This document shows, piece by piece, positions 7,580-15,716 of a DNA stretch of 50,970 nt. The translations under genes were made by a program, and so were the position numbers. Below the pieces are notes generated by a model that worked only from the letters and a program-made list of their open reading frames with translations, was not told where the DNA came from and did no database searches. Source of the DNA: JAQBZY01 sp038117205 (lineage in GTDB: Bacteria; Pseudomonadota; Alphaproteobacteria; Rhodospirillales; Casp-alpha2); contig JAYOFL010000019.1 in NCBI GenBank assembly GCA_038117205.1, forward strand, positions 1-50,970. Reading direction: 5' to 3'. Positions within the stretch are counted from its first letter, which is position 1, and every line of letters starts with the position of its first letter.

Positions 7580-9604
7580 ATGGCGGTGGATGCGCCCGCG
7601 CGGGCGCCGGCCCTTTTCGCGGAAGCCGGCACACCGGTAAAACCACGGGTCGGCCGCGACGGCTGGATGATGCGCGGCTTCATGCTGATGATCGGCGTGT
7701 ATCTGCTGGCCACGCTGGCACTGCCGCTTGGCACCATGCTCTCGAAATCCCTCTCCACCTACCACGTCGACCTGACGGGGTTCGAGTTCCAGGTCGACAC
7801 CGGCAGCGGCTGGGGACCGGTGACGACGGCGGCCGCGTTGAACGCAACGACCAAGGCCTTCAGCGATGCGGACCTCGACGCCACCAGCGACACCAGACTG
7901 TCCCCGACCGGCCTGTTCCCTGATTTCAGTTTCCGCTCGCCGACCAAGTACAGGGTCCGCAATGCGCAGAGCGGCGGCGTCTATCTTTACGGCAGCGAGC
8001 GCGTGGCCGATACGGAATGGCACGAATACTCGAGCAACGAGTTCCGCCGCCTGGCGCTTCGTCCGGTCAAGGGTACCGGCCTTTCCAACTACACGCGATA
8101 TTTCTCGACGCCGTCACTGTTCAATTCGATCTACAATTCCCTCTACATCGCCACCCTCAGCACGATCCTCACCGTCGGCATCGCCTTCGGGCTGGCCTAC
8201 GCGCTGACGCGAAGCTGCATGCCCTTCAAGGGACTGTTCCGGCTCGTCGTCATGATCCCGATCCTGGTGCCCTCGCTGCTGCCGGGCATCGCGCTCGTCT
8301 ATCTGTTCGGCAACCAGGGCGTCATCAAGGACGTCCTGATGGGGGAATCCATCTACGGTCCCATCGGCATCGTCATCGGCTCGGTGTTCTTCACCCTGCC
8401 GCACGCCTTCATCATCATCCAGACGGCGCTCTACATCGCCGACGCGCGGCTCTACGAAGCGGCGGTCAGCCTGCGCGCCAGTTCATGGAAGACCTTCTAC
8501 ACGGTGACGTTGCCGGGCGCGCGGTTCGGCCTGATTTCCGCCGCCTTCGTTGTCTTCACCCTGGTCATCACCGACTTCGGCCTGCCGAAGGTCATCGGCG
8601 GCCAGTTCAACGTGCTCGCCGTCGACATCTACAAGCAGGTGATCGGCCAGCAGAACTTCGAAATGGGCGCCGTCGTCTCGGTGATCCTGCTGGTCCCGGC
8701 CCTGGTCGCGTTCACCGTCGACCGGCTGATGCAGCGGCGCCAGGTGGCGCTGCTCTCCGCCCGGTCCGTGGCCCTCGATCCGAAGCCGGACCGCAAGTTC
8801 GATATGCTGTGCCTCGGCTATTGCGTGCTGATCGCAGTCTTCATCGTCGGCCTGCTCGGCATGTGCCAGTTCGCCGCCCTGATCAAGTTCTGGCCCTACG
8901 ACCTGACGCTGTCGCTGAAGAACTACAACTTCGACCGCATGGACGGCGGCGGCTGGGATTCCTATTGGAACTCGATCCAGATGGCGCTGCTGACGGCGAC
9001 GGTCGGGACCGGCGTCATCTTCTGCGGCGCCTATCTGGTCGAGAAGATGCAGGGCTTCGAGACCGGCTGCGGCCTGTTCCAGTTCTTCGCCATGATGCCG
9101 ATGGCCGTGCCGGGGCTGGTGCTCGGCCTCGCCTACATCTTCTTCTTCAACAACCCGTCGAACCCGTTGAACCCCATCTACGGCACCATGACGATCCTCG
9201 TCGTCTGCACGGTGACGCACTTCTACACCGTCGGCCATCTGACGGCGCTGACGGCGCTGAAGCAGATGGACAAGGAATTCGAAGCGGTGTCGTCGTCGCT
9301 GAAGCAGCCCGTGTGGCGGCTGTTCTCGCGCGTCACGGTGCCGGTCTGCATGCCGGCGATCCTCGATATCACCGTCTACATGTTCGTCAACGCCATGACG
9401 ACGGTGTCGGCCGTGATCTTCCTCTACAGCCCCGACACGGCGCTCGCGGCCATCGCCGTTCTGAACATGGACGACGCCGGCGACATCGCGCCGGCCGCCG
9501 CCATGGGCATGATGATTTTCTATACCAACGCCTTCGCGCGTCTGGTTCATCTCGGGCTCAGCCGGGGTGTCATGACGCGCACGCAGGCCTGGCGAAAGCG
9601 CTAA
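7580..9604 (+). CDS. aepW: Fused two-domain ABC permease, 2-aminoethylphosphonate type
   Basis: A 674-residue inner-membrane permease with two tandem binding-protein-dependent transport domains, each with an EAA-type loop (first YEAAVSLRASSWKTF, second FEAVSSSLKQPVWRLF), so one chain replaces the usual pair. One hydrophobic segment lies at about 33-55, then a soluble stretch of some 110-130 residues (about 60-185), then the first six-helix domain and, after a charged linker near 405-425, the second. The soluble stretch between helix 1 and the core should be periplasmic and could contact the binding protein. Fused iron-type permeases are the norm for the AEP family; the context strongly supports a phosphonate role. 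Confidence 0.86.
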   Translation: MAVDAPARAPALFAEAGTPVKPRVGRDGWMMRGFMLMIGVYLLATLALPLGTMLSKSLSTYHVDLTGFEFQVDTGSGWGPVTTAAALNATTKAFSDADLDATSDTRLSPTGLFPDFSFRSPTKYRVRNAQSGGVYLYGSERVADTEWHEYSSNEFRRLALRPVKGTGLSNYTRYFSTPSLFNSIYNSLYIATLSTILTVGIAFGLAYALTRSCMPFKGLFRLVVMIPILVPSLLPGIALVYLFGNQGVIKDVLMGESIYGPIGIVIGSVFFTLPHAFIIIQTALYIADARLYEAAVSLRASSWKTFYTVTLPGARFGLISAAFVVFTLVITDFGLPKVIGGQFNVLAVDIYKQVIGQQNFEMGAVVSVILLVPALVAFTVDRLMQRRQVALLSARSVALDPKPDRKFDMLCLGYCVLIAVFIVGLLGMCQFAALIKFWPYDLTLSLKNYNFDRMDGGGWDSYWNSIQMALLTATVGTGVIFCGAYLVEKMQGFETGCGLFQFFAMMPMAVPGLVLGLAYIFFFNNPSNPLNPIYGTMTILVVCTVTHFYTVGHLTALTALKQMDKEFEAVSSSLKQPVWRLFSRVTVPVCMPAILDITVYMFVNAMTTVSAVIFLYSPDTALAAIAVLNMDDAGDIAPAAAMGMMIFYTNAFARLVHLGLSRGVMTRTQAWRKR

Positions 9605-9659
9605 GTCTTTCTGAACGTTCGAAAATTCGTGACTTAATCGGAAATGGGAGGGGTGCCCG

Positions 9660-9706
9660 CACGAATACGCGAATTTGTGTACTTTTGACTGCTTTTGACC
9701 GATAAT
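9660..9706 (+). promoter_or_regulatory. Candidate operator and -10 element upstream of phnWAY
   Basis: The 145-bp gap before phnW is AT-rich relative to its surroundings. CACGAATACGCGAATTTGTG at 9660-9679 is an imperfect palindrome pairing in 8 of 10 positions. TTTTGAC occurs twice with a 10-base period (9683-9689 and 9693-9699), and GATAAT at 9701-9706 matches the -10 consensus in 5 of 6 positions. A related imperfect palindrome, TTCGAAAATTCG, lies further upstream near 9618. Together they suggest a separately regulated promoter. No regulator can be assigned. Confidence 0.4.
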
Positions 9707-9749
9707 ATTGTTATGTTTGCGCGCCTCGCGTGCGCGACAGGAGGAATGA

Positions 9750-10883
9750 ATGACCACACCGACCGGCGATCCCTGGCTGCTGACGCCCGGGCCACTGACC
9801 ACGTCTCCCGCCACCAAGGAAGCCATGCTGCACGACTGGGGCTCGCGCGACGCCGCCTTCATTGAGATGAACGCGCGGGTCCGCGGAGAGTTGTTGAAGA
9901 TCGCGAACGCCGAAGCGACGCACGTCTGCGTGCCGTTGCAGGGCAGCGGCACCTTCGCCGTCGAGGCGACGCTCGGCACCATGATCCCGAAATCCGGCAA
10001 GGCGCTGATCCTGGTCAACGGCGCCTACGGCCATCGCATGGCGAAGATCCTGAAATACGCCGGCCGCACCGCCATCGTCCGGGAAACCCCCGAGGACACG
10101 CCGCCCGACGCCGAGGCCCTCGCCGCAATCCTCGACGACGACAAGGCGATCACGCACGTGCTGGTCGTCCACTGCGAGACCACATCCGGCATCCTCAACC
10201 CGATCGCCAGGATCGCCGACGTCGTCGCCGCCAAGGGCCGCAGCCTGATCATCGATTCCATGAGCGCGTTCGGTGCCCTGCCGCTCGATGCCGCCAAGAT
10301 CAAGTTCGACGCCGTCATGGCGTCGTCCAACAAGTGCCTGGAAGGCGTGCCCGGCATGGGTTTCGCCCTGATCAGGAAGACCGTGCTGGAAAAATGCGAA
10401 GGCAACGCGCACGCGCTCAGCCTCGATCTCTACGACCAGTGGAAGGCGATGGAAGGCAACGGCCAATGGCGCTTCACGCCGCCGACGCACGTCATCGCCG
10501 CGTTTGATTCCGCCATCGACCAATATCTCAAGGCGGGCGGCCTCGCCGGACGCAACAAGCGCTACAGCGAGAACCATCGTCTGCTGATCGGCGGCATGCG
10601 CCAGCTCGGTTTCGAAACCCTTCTTCCGGACGAATTGCAGGCGCCGATCATCGTCACCTTCAAGATGCCGGCGGACCCGAAGTTCGTCTTCGAGACCTTC
10701 TACGACAAGCTGAAGGACCGCGATTACGTGATCTATCCGGGCAAGCTGACTGTCGCGCCGTCGTTCCGCATCGGCTGCATCGGCGATCTCGGCAAGTCGG
10801 AGATGGAGGGCGCGCTCGCCGCCGTCCGTGAGGTATTGGCCGAGATGGGCGTCGGCACCGGCCGGCCCGCCGTCGCCGCGTGA
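9750..10883 (+). CDS. phnW: 2-aminoethylphosphonate-pyruvate transaminase
   Basis: A 377-residue class V PLP aminotransferase that converts AEP and pyruvate to phosphonoacetaldehyde and alanine in the cytoplasm. The start PWLLTPGPLTTS is the family hallmark, GSGTFAVEATLGT supplies PLP-phosphate contacts, DSMSAFGALP holds the cofactor Asp, and SSNKCLEGVPG contains the Schiff-base Lys195 (Lys194 in the Salmonella enzyme). The ATG has a strong AGGAGG site. Followed by phnA and phnY, the order known from Sinorhizobium meliloti phnWAY, so the aldehyde is oxidised and cleaved rather than handled by a PhnX phosphonatase, which is not seen here. Confidence 0.93.
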   Translation: MTTPTGDPWLLTPGPLTTSPATKEAMLHDWGSRDAAFIEMNARVRGELLKIANAEATHVCVPLQGSGTFAVEATLGTMIPKSGKALILVNGAYGHRMAKILKYAGRTAIVRETPEDTPPDAEALAAILDDDKAITHVLVVHCETTSGILNPIARIADVVAAKGRSLIIDSMSAFGALPLDAAKIKFDAVMASSNKCLEGVPGMGFALIRKTVLEKCEGNAHALSLDLYDQWKAMEGNGQWRFTPPTHVIAAFDSAIDQYLKAGGLAGRNKRYSENHRLLIGGMRQLGFETLLPDELQAPIIVTFKMPADPKFVFETFYDKLKDRDYVIYPGKLTVAPSFRIGCIGDLGKSEMEGALAAVREVLAEMGVGTGRPAVAA

Positions 10884-10893
10884 GGGGGACGTC

Positions 10894-12153
10894 ATGAACG
10901 CCACCAACAAGAAGGTCATCACCGTCAACGGCCGCAGCTACGCCTGGCCGAAACAGCCCGTCGTCGTGGTCTGCGTCGACGGCTCGGAGCCCGACTACAT
11001 CGAGGACGCCATCGAGGGCGGGCACATGCCGTATCTCGAACGCGCCTTGGCGCACGGCGCCGACATGCGCGCCGATTGCGTGGTGCCGAGCTTCACCAAC
11101 CCGAACAACCTCTCCATCGTCACCGGCCAGCCGCCGGCGGTGCACGGCATTTCCGGCAACTTCTTCCTCGACCCCGACAGCGGCGAGGAAGTGATGATGA
11201 ACGACCCGAAGTTCCTGCGCACAGGCACCATCTTCAAGGCATTCCACGACGCCGGCGCCAAGATCGCCATCGTCACCGCCAAGGACAAGCTGCGCCGGTT
11301 GCTCGGCCACGGTCTCGATTTCTCCTCCGGCCGCGCCATATCGTTCTCTTCCGAGAAGGCCAACGAAACGACCCTCGCCGACAACGGCATCGACAACGCC
11401 CAGGCGATGGTCGGCCGGCCGGTGCCGTCCGTCTATTCCGCCGAGTTGAGCGAGTTCATCTTCGACGCCGGCGTGAAGCTGATGGCGACGTTCCGCCCCG
11501 ACCTCATGTATCTGTCGACGACCGACTACATCCAGCACAAGCATGCGCCGGGCACGCCCGTCGCCAACGCCTTCTACGCCATGATGGACAGCTATCTTGA
11601 AAAGCTCGACGCCATGGGCGCCGTCATCGCCATCACCGCCGATCACGGCATGAACGCCAAGCACGGCGAGGACGGGCAGCCGGACGTGATCTATCTGCAA
11701 AGCGTGCTCGACGACATGCTCGGCACGGCCAAGGCGCGCGTCATCCTGCCGATCACCGATCCCTACGTCGTACATCACGGCGCGCTCGGCTCCTTCGCCA
11801 CGGCCTATCTGCCGGCCGATACCGACATCGCCGCCGTCGCCGGCAAGCTGCGCGCCTTGCCGGGGATCGAAGCGGTGCACCAACGGGCGGAAGGCTGTGC
11901 CCGTTTCGAACTGCCGGAAGACCGGGTCGGCGACCTGATCGTCGTCTCGACGCGGAACAAGGTGCTCGGCACCTCGGCGGGCCGGCACGATCTGTCCGAG
12001 CTGAAGGAGCCGCTGCGCTCGCACGGCGGCATCTCGGAACAGTGCGTGCCGCTGATCGTCACCCGGCCCGTCGAGCGCCTCAACGCCGAGCGCCGGCTTC
12101 GCAACTTCGACATCTTCGATGTCGCCCTCAATCACACAGCAATCGCGAACTAG
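10894..12153 (+). CDS. phnA: Phosphonoacetate hydrolase
   Basis: A 419-residue alkaline-phosphatase-superfamily zinc enzyme that cleaves phosphonoacetate to acetate and phosphate. Metal and catalytic residues fall where they are known in the S. meliloti enzyme: Asp29 in VCVDGSEPDY and the nucleophile Thr68 in SFTNPNN; further zinc ligands are in STTDYIQHKHAPG, in TADHGMN and in the late LRSHGG. The ATG at 10894, after GAGGGGGAC and 10 bp from the phnW stop, is preferred to the longer open frame from 10828, which would overlap phnW. The final step yields Pi for growth, fitting the Pho-type control proposed for the transporter. Confidence 0.93.
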   Translation: MNATNKKVITVNGRSYAWPKQPVVVVCVDGSEPDYIEDAIEGGHMPYLERALAHGADMRADCVVPSFTNPNNLSIVTGQPPAVHGISGNFFLDPDSGEEVMMNDPKFLRTGTIFKAFHDAGAKIAIVTAKDKLRRLLGHGLDFSSGRAISFSSEKANETTLADNGIDNAQAMVGRPVPSVYSAELSEFIFDAGVKLMATFRPDLMYLSTTDYIQHKHAPGTPVANAFYAMMDSYLEKLDAMGAVIAITADHGMNAKHGEDGQPDVIYLQSVLDDMLGTAKARVILPITDPYVVHHGALGSFATAYLPADTDIAAVAGKLRALPGIEAVHQRAEGCARFELPEDRVGDLIVVSTRNKVLGTSAGRHDLSELKEPLRSHGGISEQCVPLIVTRPVERLNAERRLRNFDIFDVALNHTAIAN

Positions 12154-12163
12154 GGAGAGAAAC

Positions 12164-13603
12164 ATGGACGCCATGGGGAGCCCGCGGCACGAAAAGATGC
12201 GCATCGCCGGCAAGCTGGTCGACAGCGACAAGCGGGTCGAGGTCTACAACCCGTACACCGGCGCCGTCGTCGGCACGGTGCCGCGCGCCAGCCGCAAGCA
12301 GATCGCCGATGCGTTCGCCGCCGCCAAGGCCTACAAGCCGACGCTGACGCGCTATGAACGCCAGCAGATCCTGATGCGGACCGCCGAGAAACTGGTCGAG
12401 CGCAAGGAAGAGATTTCCGACGTCATCACGGCGGAATGCGGCATCTCCAAGAAGGACAGCCTCTACGAAGTCGGCCGGGCCTTCGACGTGTTCCATCTCG
12501 CCGGTCAGCTCTGCATCAAGGACGACGGCGAGATTTTCTCCTGCGACCTGACGCCGCACGGCCAGAGGCGGAAGATCTTCACGCAGCGCGAGCCGCTGTT
12601 GGGCGTTATCAGCGCCATCACGCCGTTCAACCATCCGCTCAACATGGTGGCGCACAAAGTGGCGCCGTCCGTCGCCACCAACAACCGCATGGTCTGCAAG
12701 CCGACGGAACTGACGCCGATGACGGCGCTGCTGCTCGCCGACGTTCTCTATGACGCCGGTCTGCCGCCGGAGATGTTCTCGGTCGTCACCGGCCTGCCGG
12801 AAGACATTGGCGACGAGATGATTACCAACGAGCACATCGATCTGATCACCTTCACCGGTGGCGTGCCGGTCGGTAAGATGATCGCCGAGAAGGCCGGCTA
12901 CCGCCGCACGGTGCTGGAGCTCGGCGGAAACTCGGCGCTGATCGTCATGGAGGACGCCGACCTCGCCAAGGCGGCCAAGATGGCCGTCGCCGGCGCCACC
13001 AAGAATTCCGGCCAGCGCTGCACCGCCGTGAAGCGCATCCTGGTCGTCGACAGCGTCGCCGACGAATTCGTGAAGCATGTCGTCGCCGAGGCGAAGAAGC
13101 TCAAGTACGGCGATCCGATGGACCCGGCGACCGATATCGGCACCGTCATCAACGAGAAGTCGGCGAAGATGTTCGAACGCCGCGTCATCGACGCCGTCGC
13201 CGCCGGCGCGGAACTTCTGCACGGCAACAACCGTGAGGGCGCGGTCTATCCGCCGACCGTCGTTGACAAGGTGCCGCGCGACGCCGAACTGGTGGTCGAG
13301 GAAACTTTCGGCCCGGCGATCCCGATCATCCGCGTCAAGGATATCGACGACGCAATCGCCGTTTCCAACGGCACCGCCTTCGGCCTGTCGGCGGGCGTCT
13401 GCACCAACCGGCTCGACTACATCACGCGGTTCATCAACGAACTGCACGAAGGCACCGTGAACATCTGGGAAGTGCCGGGCTACCGGATCGAAATGTCGCC
13501 CTTCGGCGGCATCAAGGACTCCGGCCTCGGCTACAAGGAAGGCGTCATCGAAGCCATGAAGAGCTTCACCAACGTCAAGACGTTCTCGCTGCCCTGGCAG
13601 TAA
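12164..13603 (+). CDS. phnY: Phosphonoacetaldehyde dehydrogenase
   Basis: A 479-residue NAD(P)-dependent aldehyde dehydrogenase that oxidises phosphonoacetaldehyde to phosphonoacetate, linking PhnW to PhnA. The general base Glu252 lies in VLELGGNSAL, the nucleophile Cys286 in NSGQRCTAVKR (the Arg before the Cys and the Lys-Arg after it are typical of PhnY and favour a phosphonate substrate), and the nucleotide-binding part contains ITPFNHPLN. The start ATG follows GGGAGAGAAAC, 10 bp after the phnA stop. It is the last gene of the phosphonate locus; an extragenic palindromic repeat follows immediately. Confidence 0.92.
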   Translation: MDAMGSPRHEKMRIAGKLVDSDKRVEVYNPYTGAVVGTVPRASRKQIADAFAAAKAYKPTLTRYERQQILMRTAEKLVERKEEISDVITAECGISKKDSLYEVGRAFDVFHLAGQLCIKDDGEIFSCDLTPHGQRRKIFTQREPLLGVISAITPFNHPLNMVAHKVAPSVATNNRMVCKPTELTPMTALLLADVLYDAGLPPEMFSVVTGLPEDIGDEMITNEHIDLITFTGGVPVGKMIAEKAGYRRTVLELGGNSALIVMEDADLAKAAKMAVAGATKNSGQRCTAVKRILVVDSVADEFVKHVVAEAKKLKYGDPMDPATDIGTVINEKSAKMFERRVIDAVAAGAELLHGNNREGAVYPPTVVDKVPRDAELVVEETFGPAIPIIRVKDIDDAIAVSNGTAFGLSAGVCTNRLDYITRFINELHEGTVNIWEVPGYRIEMSPFGGIKDSGLGYKEGVIEAMKSFTNVKTFSLPWQ

Positions 13604-13613
13604 ACGCCATACC

Positions 13614-13716
13614 CTCATCCTTCGAGACGGGCCTTTGGCCGTCCTCAGGATGAGGTTGAATTATAATCGCCTCATCCTGAGGAGCCAGCAGCTGCTGGCG
13701 TCTCGAAGGATGGGGC
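13614..13716. repeat. Dispersed extragenic palindromic repeat, copy 1
   Basis: Two inverted units, CTCATCCTTCGAGACG ... CCTCAGGATGAGG and CCTCATCCTGAGGAGC ... GTCTCGAAGGATG, make a long imperfect palindrome after phnY. A second copy with the same outer and central arms but different loop sequences lies at 34511-34620. Copies of this CATCCTTCGAGACG type are scattered between genes in many alphaproteobacteria. It may act as a bidirectional terminator between phnY and the convergent TPR gene. Confidence 0.8.
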
Positions 13717-13738
13717 GATTGTCTTTTCAGCACTGGTC

Positions 13739-15493
13739 CTAGAGCGTATTGAGGATCGCCTTGACGGCGCCGGCCCAATCGCCGAAGCCCGGCTGGCGCA
13801 CCAGGGTCATGCTTGGGTACCAGGGCGTCTTGTCCCCTTCCCGGCCCCAACGCCACTCGGCGACGTGCGGCAGCAGTAAGATGACCGGAAGGCCCAGCGC
13901 ACCCGCCAGATGCGCCGGCGCCGAGTCGCAACTGATCACCAGATCGAGTTCCGCCATCAGCGCCGCGGTATCCGCGAAGTCCTTGAGCCTGTCCGTCGGA
14001 TCGTTCAGCCGCGTGCCCGGGGGCAGCGCCGCGACGTCGGCGGCGCCGCCGTCCCGCTGCAACGATACGAAGACGCAATCTGGCCGCACCAGCAACGGCA
14101 CGAACGGTAGCAGACCCGGAGAGCGGAGCGCGTCCCGCGGATGCTCCGGGTTGCCGCGCCAGGCGATGCCGATACGTTTTCCCTTCGGCAGTTGGATAGC
14201 GAAGTCGGCCCAGCGCCTTCGCGCCGCCGCCGGAACCTCGATATAGGGAACCTGGGCGGGGATATTCTCCACCGTCGTCCCGAACAGGCCCGGCAGGTCC
14301 AAGAGCGGCACGTGCAGATCGTGTTGCGGTGTCCGCCCGGGCGCGACGACGTCGGCGACGCCGGCCAGCCGCCGGGCGAGGTCCGCCAACAGCGGCGGGC
14401 ATTCGAAGATCACCTTGGCGCCCTTCGCCGCCAGAAGCGGCAGATACCGCATGAACTGTATGGTGTCCCCGTAGCCCTGTTCGGCATGGACGAGGATGCG
14501 CTTGCCCGCGGGGTCGGCGCCGGTCCATTGCGGCTTCTTCCAGTCCCGGAGCAGCGGCCGGAAGCGCGCCGTCTTCCAGCGCCAGGCGTATTCCGGCCAG
14601 CCGGCGGCGAAATCCCCGACCGCCAGCAGCGCCATGGCCCGGTTGCGTCTGATTTCCGCGTTCTCGGGGTCCAACCGAAGCGCCCGTTCGTAGGTTTCCA
14701 GCGCGCCCGCCAGATCCCCCGTTTCCTGCTGGGCGACGGCGAGATTGCCGAGTACCTCCGCCTGTTCCGGACGGATCGCCAGGGCCTGCCGGTAGTGTCC
14801 GATGGCCGCCTCGAACGCCTGGGCGTCGCGAAGCAGGTTGCCGAGGTTGCAATGCGCCTCGACCAGCGTGGGGTCGAGGGCGATGGCGACGCCGTAGGAC
14901 CGCCGGGCGGCCTCGGCGTCGCCTGATTCGTGCAAGGCGACACCGAGCGCCAGATGCGCCCCGGCGAGGCGTGGATTGATGGCGAGCGCGCGGCGGAAGC
15001 AGGCCACCGCCTCGGCGCTGTCCGGGCCGTGCAGTCCCTGGTGCGCCAGTCCGAGGTTCAGATGCGCCTCCGCCGATCCCGGGTCGAGTTCGAGCGCCAG
15101 ATGGCCGCGCGCCCGGGCGGCATCGAAATCCCCCGTCGCCACCAACGCCGCCGCCAGGTCGGAATGCAGGACGGCGTTGTCGGAATCGAGCCGCAACGCG
15201 TCCCGGTAGGCCGCCACCGCCTCCGCGTCGCGGCCGGCCGCGCGCAGGATTCGGCCCAGGTTGGCGTGATAGAGCGCGACTTTGCCGTCGCAGGCGATGG
15301 CCGTCCGGATCATGTCAACGGCGCGGTCATTGTGGCCCTGCTGATGATGCACGAGCCCCATCAGATGGTTGGCGTCGGCATGCCCCGGCGCGACGGCGAG
15401 GATACGGGCATACAGCACCGCCGCCGCGACGAGATCGCCGGCCTGATGCTGTGCCGCTCCTTCGCGCAGGATCGCATTGAGATCGACTTCCAT
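13739..15493 (-). CDS. TPR protein with C-terminal glycosyltransferase-like domain
   Basis: A 584-residue protein with about ten tetratricopeptide repeats (residues about 5-340; repeated units such as AEAHLNLGLAHQGL and AEVLGNLAVAQQETGD) and a C-terminal glycosyltransferase family 9/41-like region (RILVHAEQGYGDTIQFMRYLPLL, GIAWRGNPEHPRD, DLVISCDSAPAHLAGALG). Such proteins are common in Rhodospirillales and are usually annotated as O-linked GlcNAc transferase-like without a known substrate. Starts at 15511 or further upstream are possible; ATG at 15493 begins just before the first repeat. It converges on phnY across the palindromic repeat and shows no functional tie to phosphonate use. Cytoplasmic, as no signal peptide or membrane segment is visible. 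Confidence 0.8.
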   Translation of the reverse strand: MEVDLNAILREGAAQHQAGDLVAAAVLYARILAVAPGHADANHLMGLVHHQQGHNDRAVDMIRTAIACDGKVALYHANLGRILRAAGRDAEAVAAYRDALRLDSDNAVLHSDLAAALVATGDFDAARARGHLALELDPGSAEAHLNLGLAHQGLHGPDSAEAVACFRRALAINPRLAGAHLALGVALHESGDAEAARRSYGVAIALDPTLVEAHCNLGNLLRDAQAFEAAIGHYRQALAIRPEQAEVLGNLAVAQQETGDLAGALETYERALRLDPENAEIRRNRAMALLAVGDFAAGWPEYAWRWKTARFRPLLRDWKKPQWTGADPAGKRILVHAEQGYGDTIQFMRYLPLLAAKGAKVIFECPPLLADLARRLAGVADVVAPGRTPQHDLHVPLLDLPGLFGTTVENIPAQVPYIEVPAAARRRWADFAIQLPKGKRIGIAWRGNPEHPRDALRSPGLLPFVPLLVRPDCVFVSLQRDGGAADVAALPPGTRLNDPTDRLKDFADTAALMAELDLVISCDSAPAHLAGALGLPVILLLPHVAEWRWGREGDKTPWYPSMTLVRQPGFGDWAGAVKAILNTL

Positions 15494-15716
15494 GACGTAG
15501 CGAGAATACATGACCGGGGGCCGCGCAAGAATATTTTGCGTCGTGCCGGGCGGCGGCGGCCGGTCCGCTAAGCATCGGCGCGAACACCGGAAATTAGGAA
15601 AACCGCCCCCCTGCCGAGGGCCATGACCCTTTTCCCGACCTCCACTGACGTATAACATTCCCTGGATTTCCGGGGGGTGCGTGGATTGCCCGCCGGCGCA
15701 TGACAGCGGAGGAACC

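Noticed and set aside
9683..9700. TTTTGAC repeats upstream of phnW as a Pho box
   Set aside because: The repeat period is 10 rather than 11 bases and neither unit matches CTGTCAT well.
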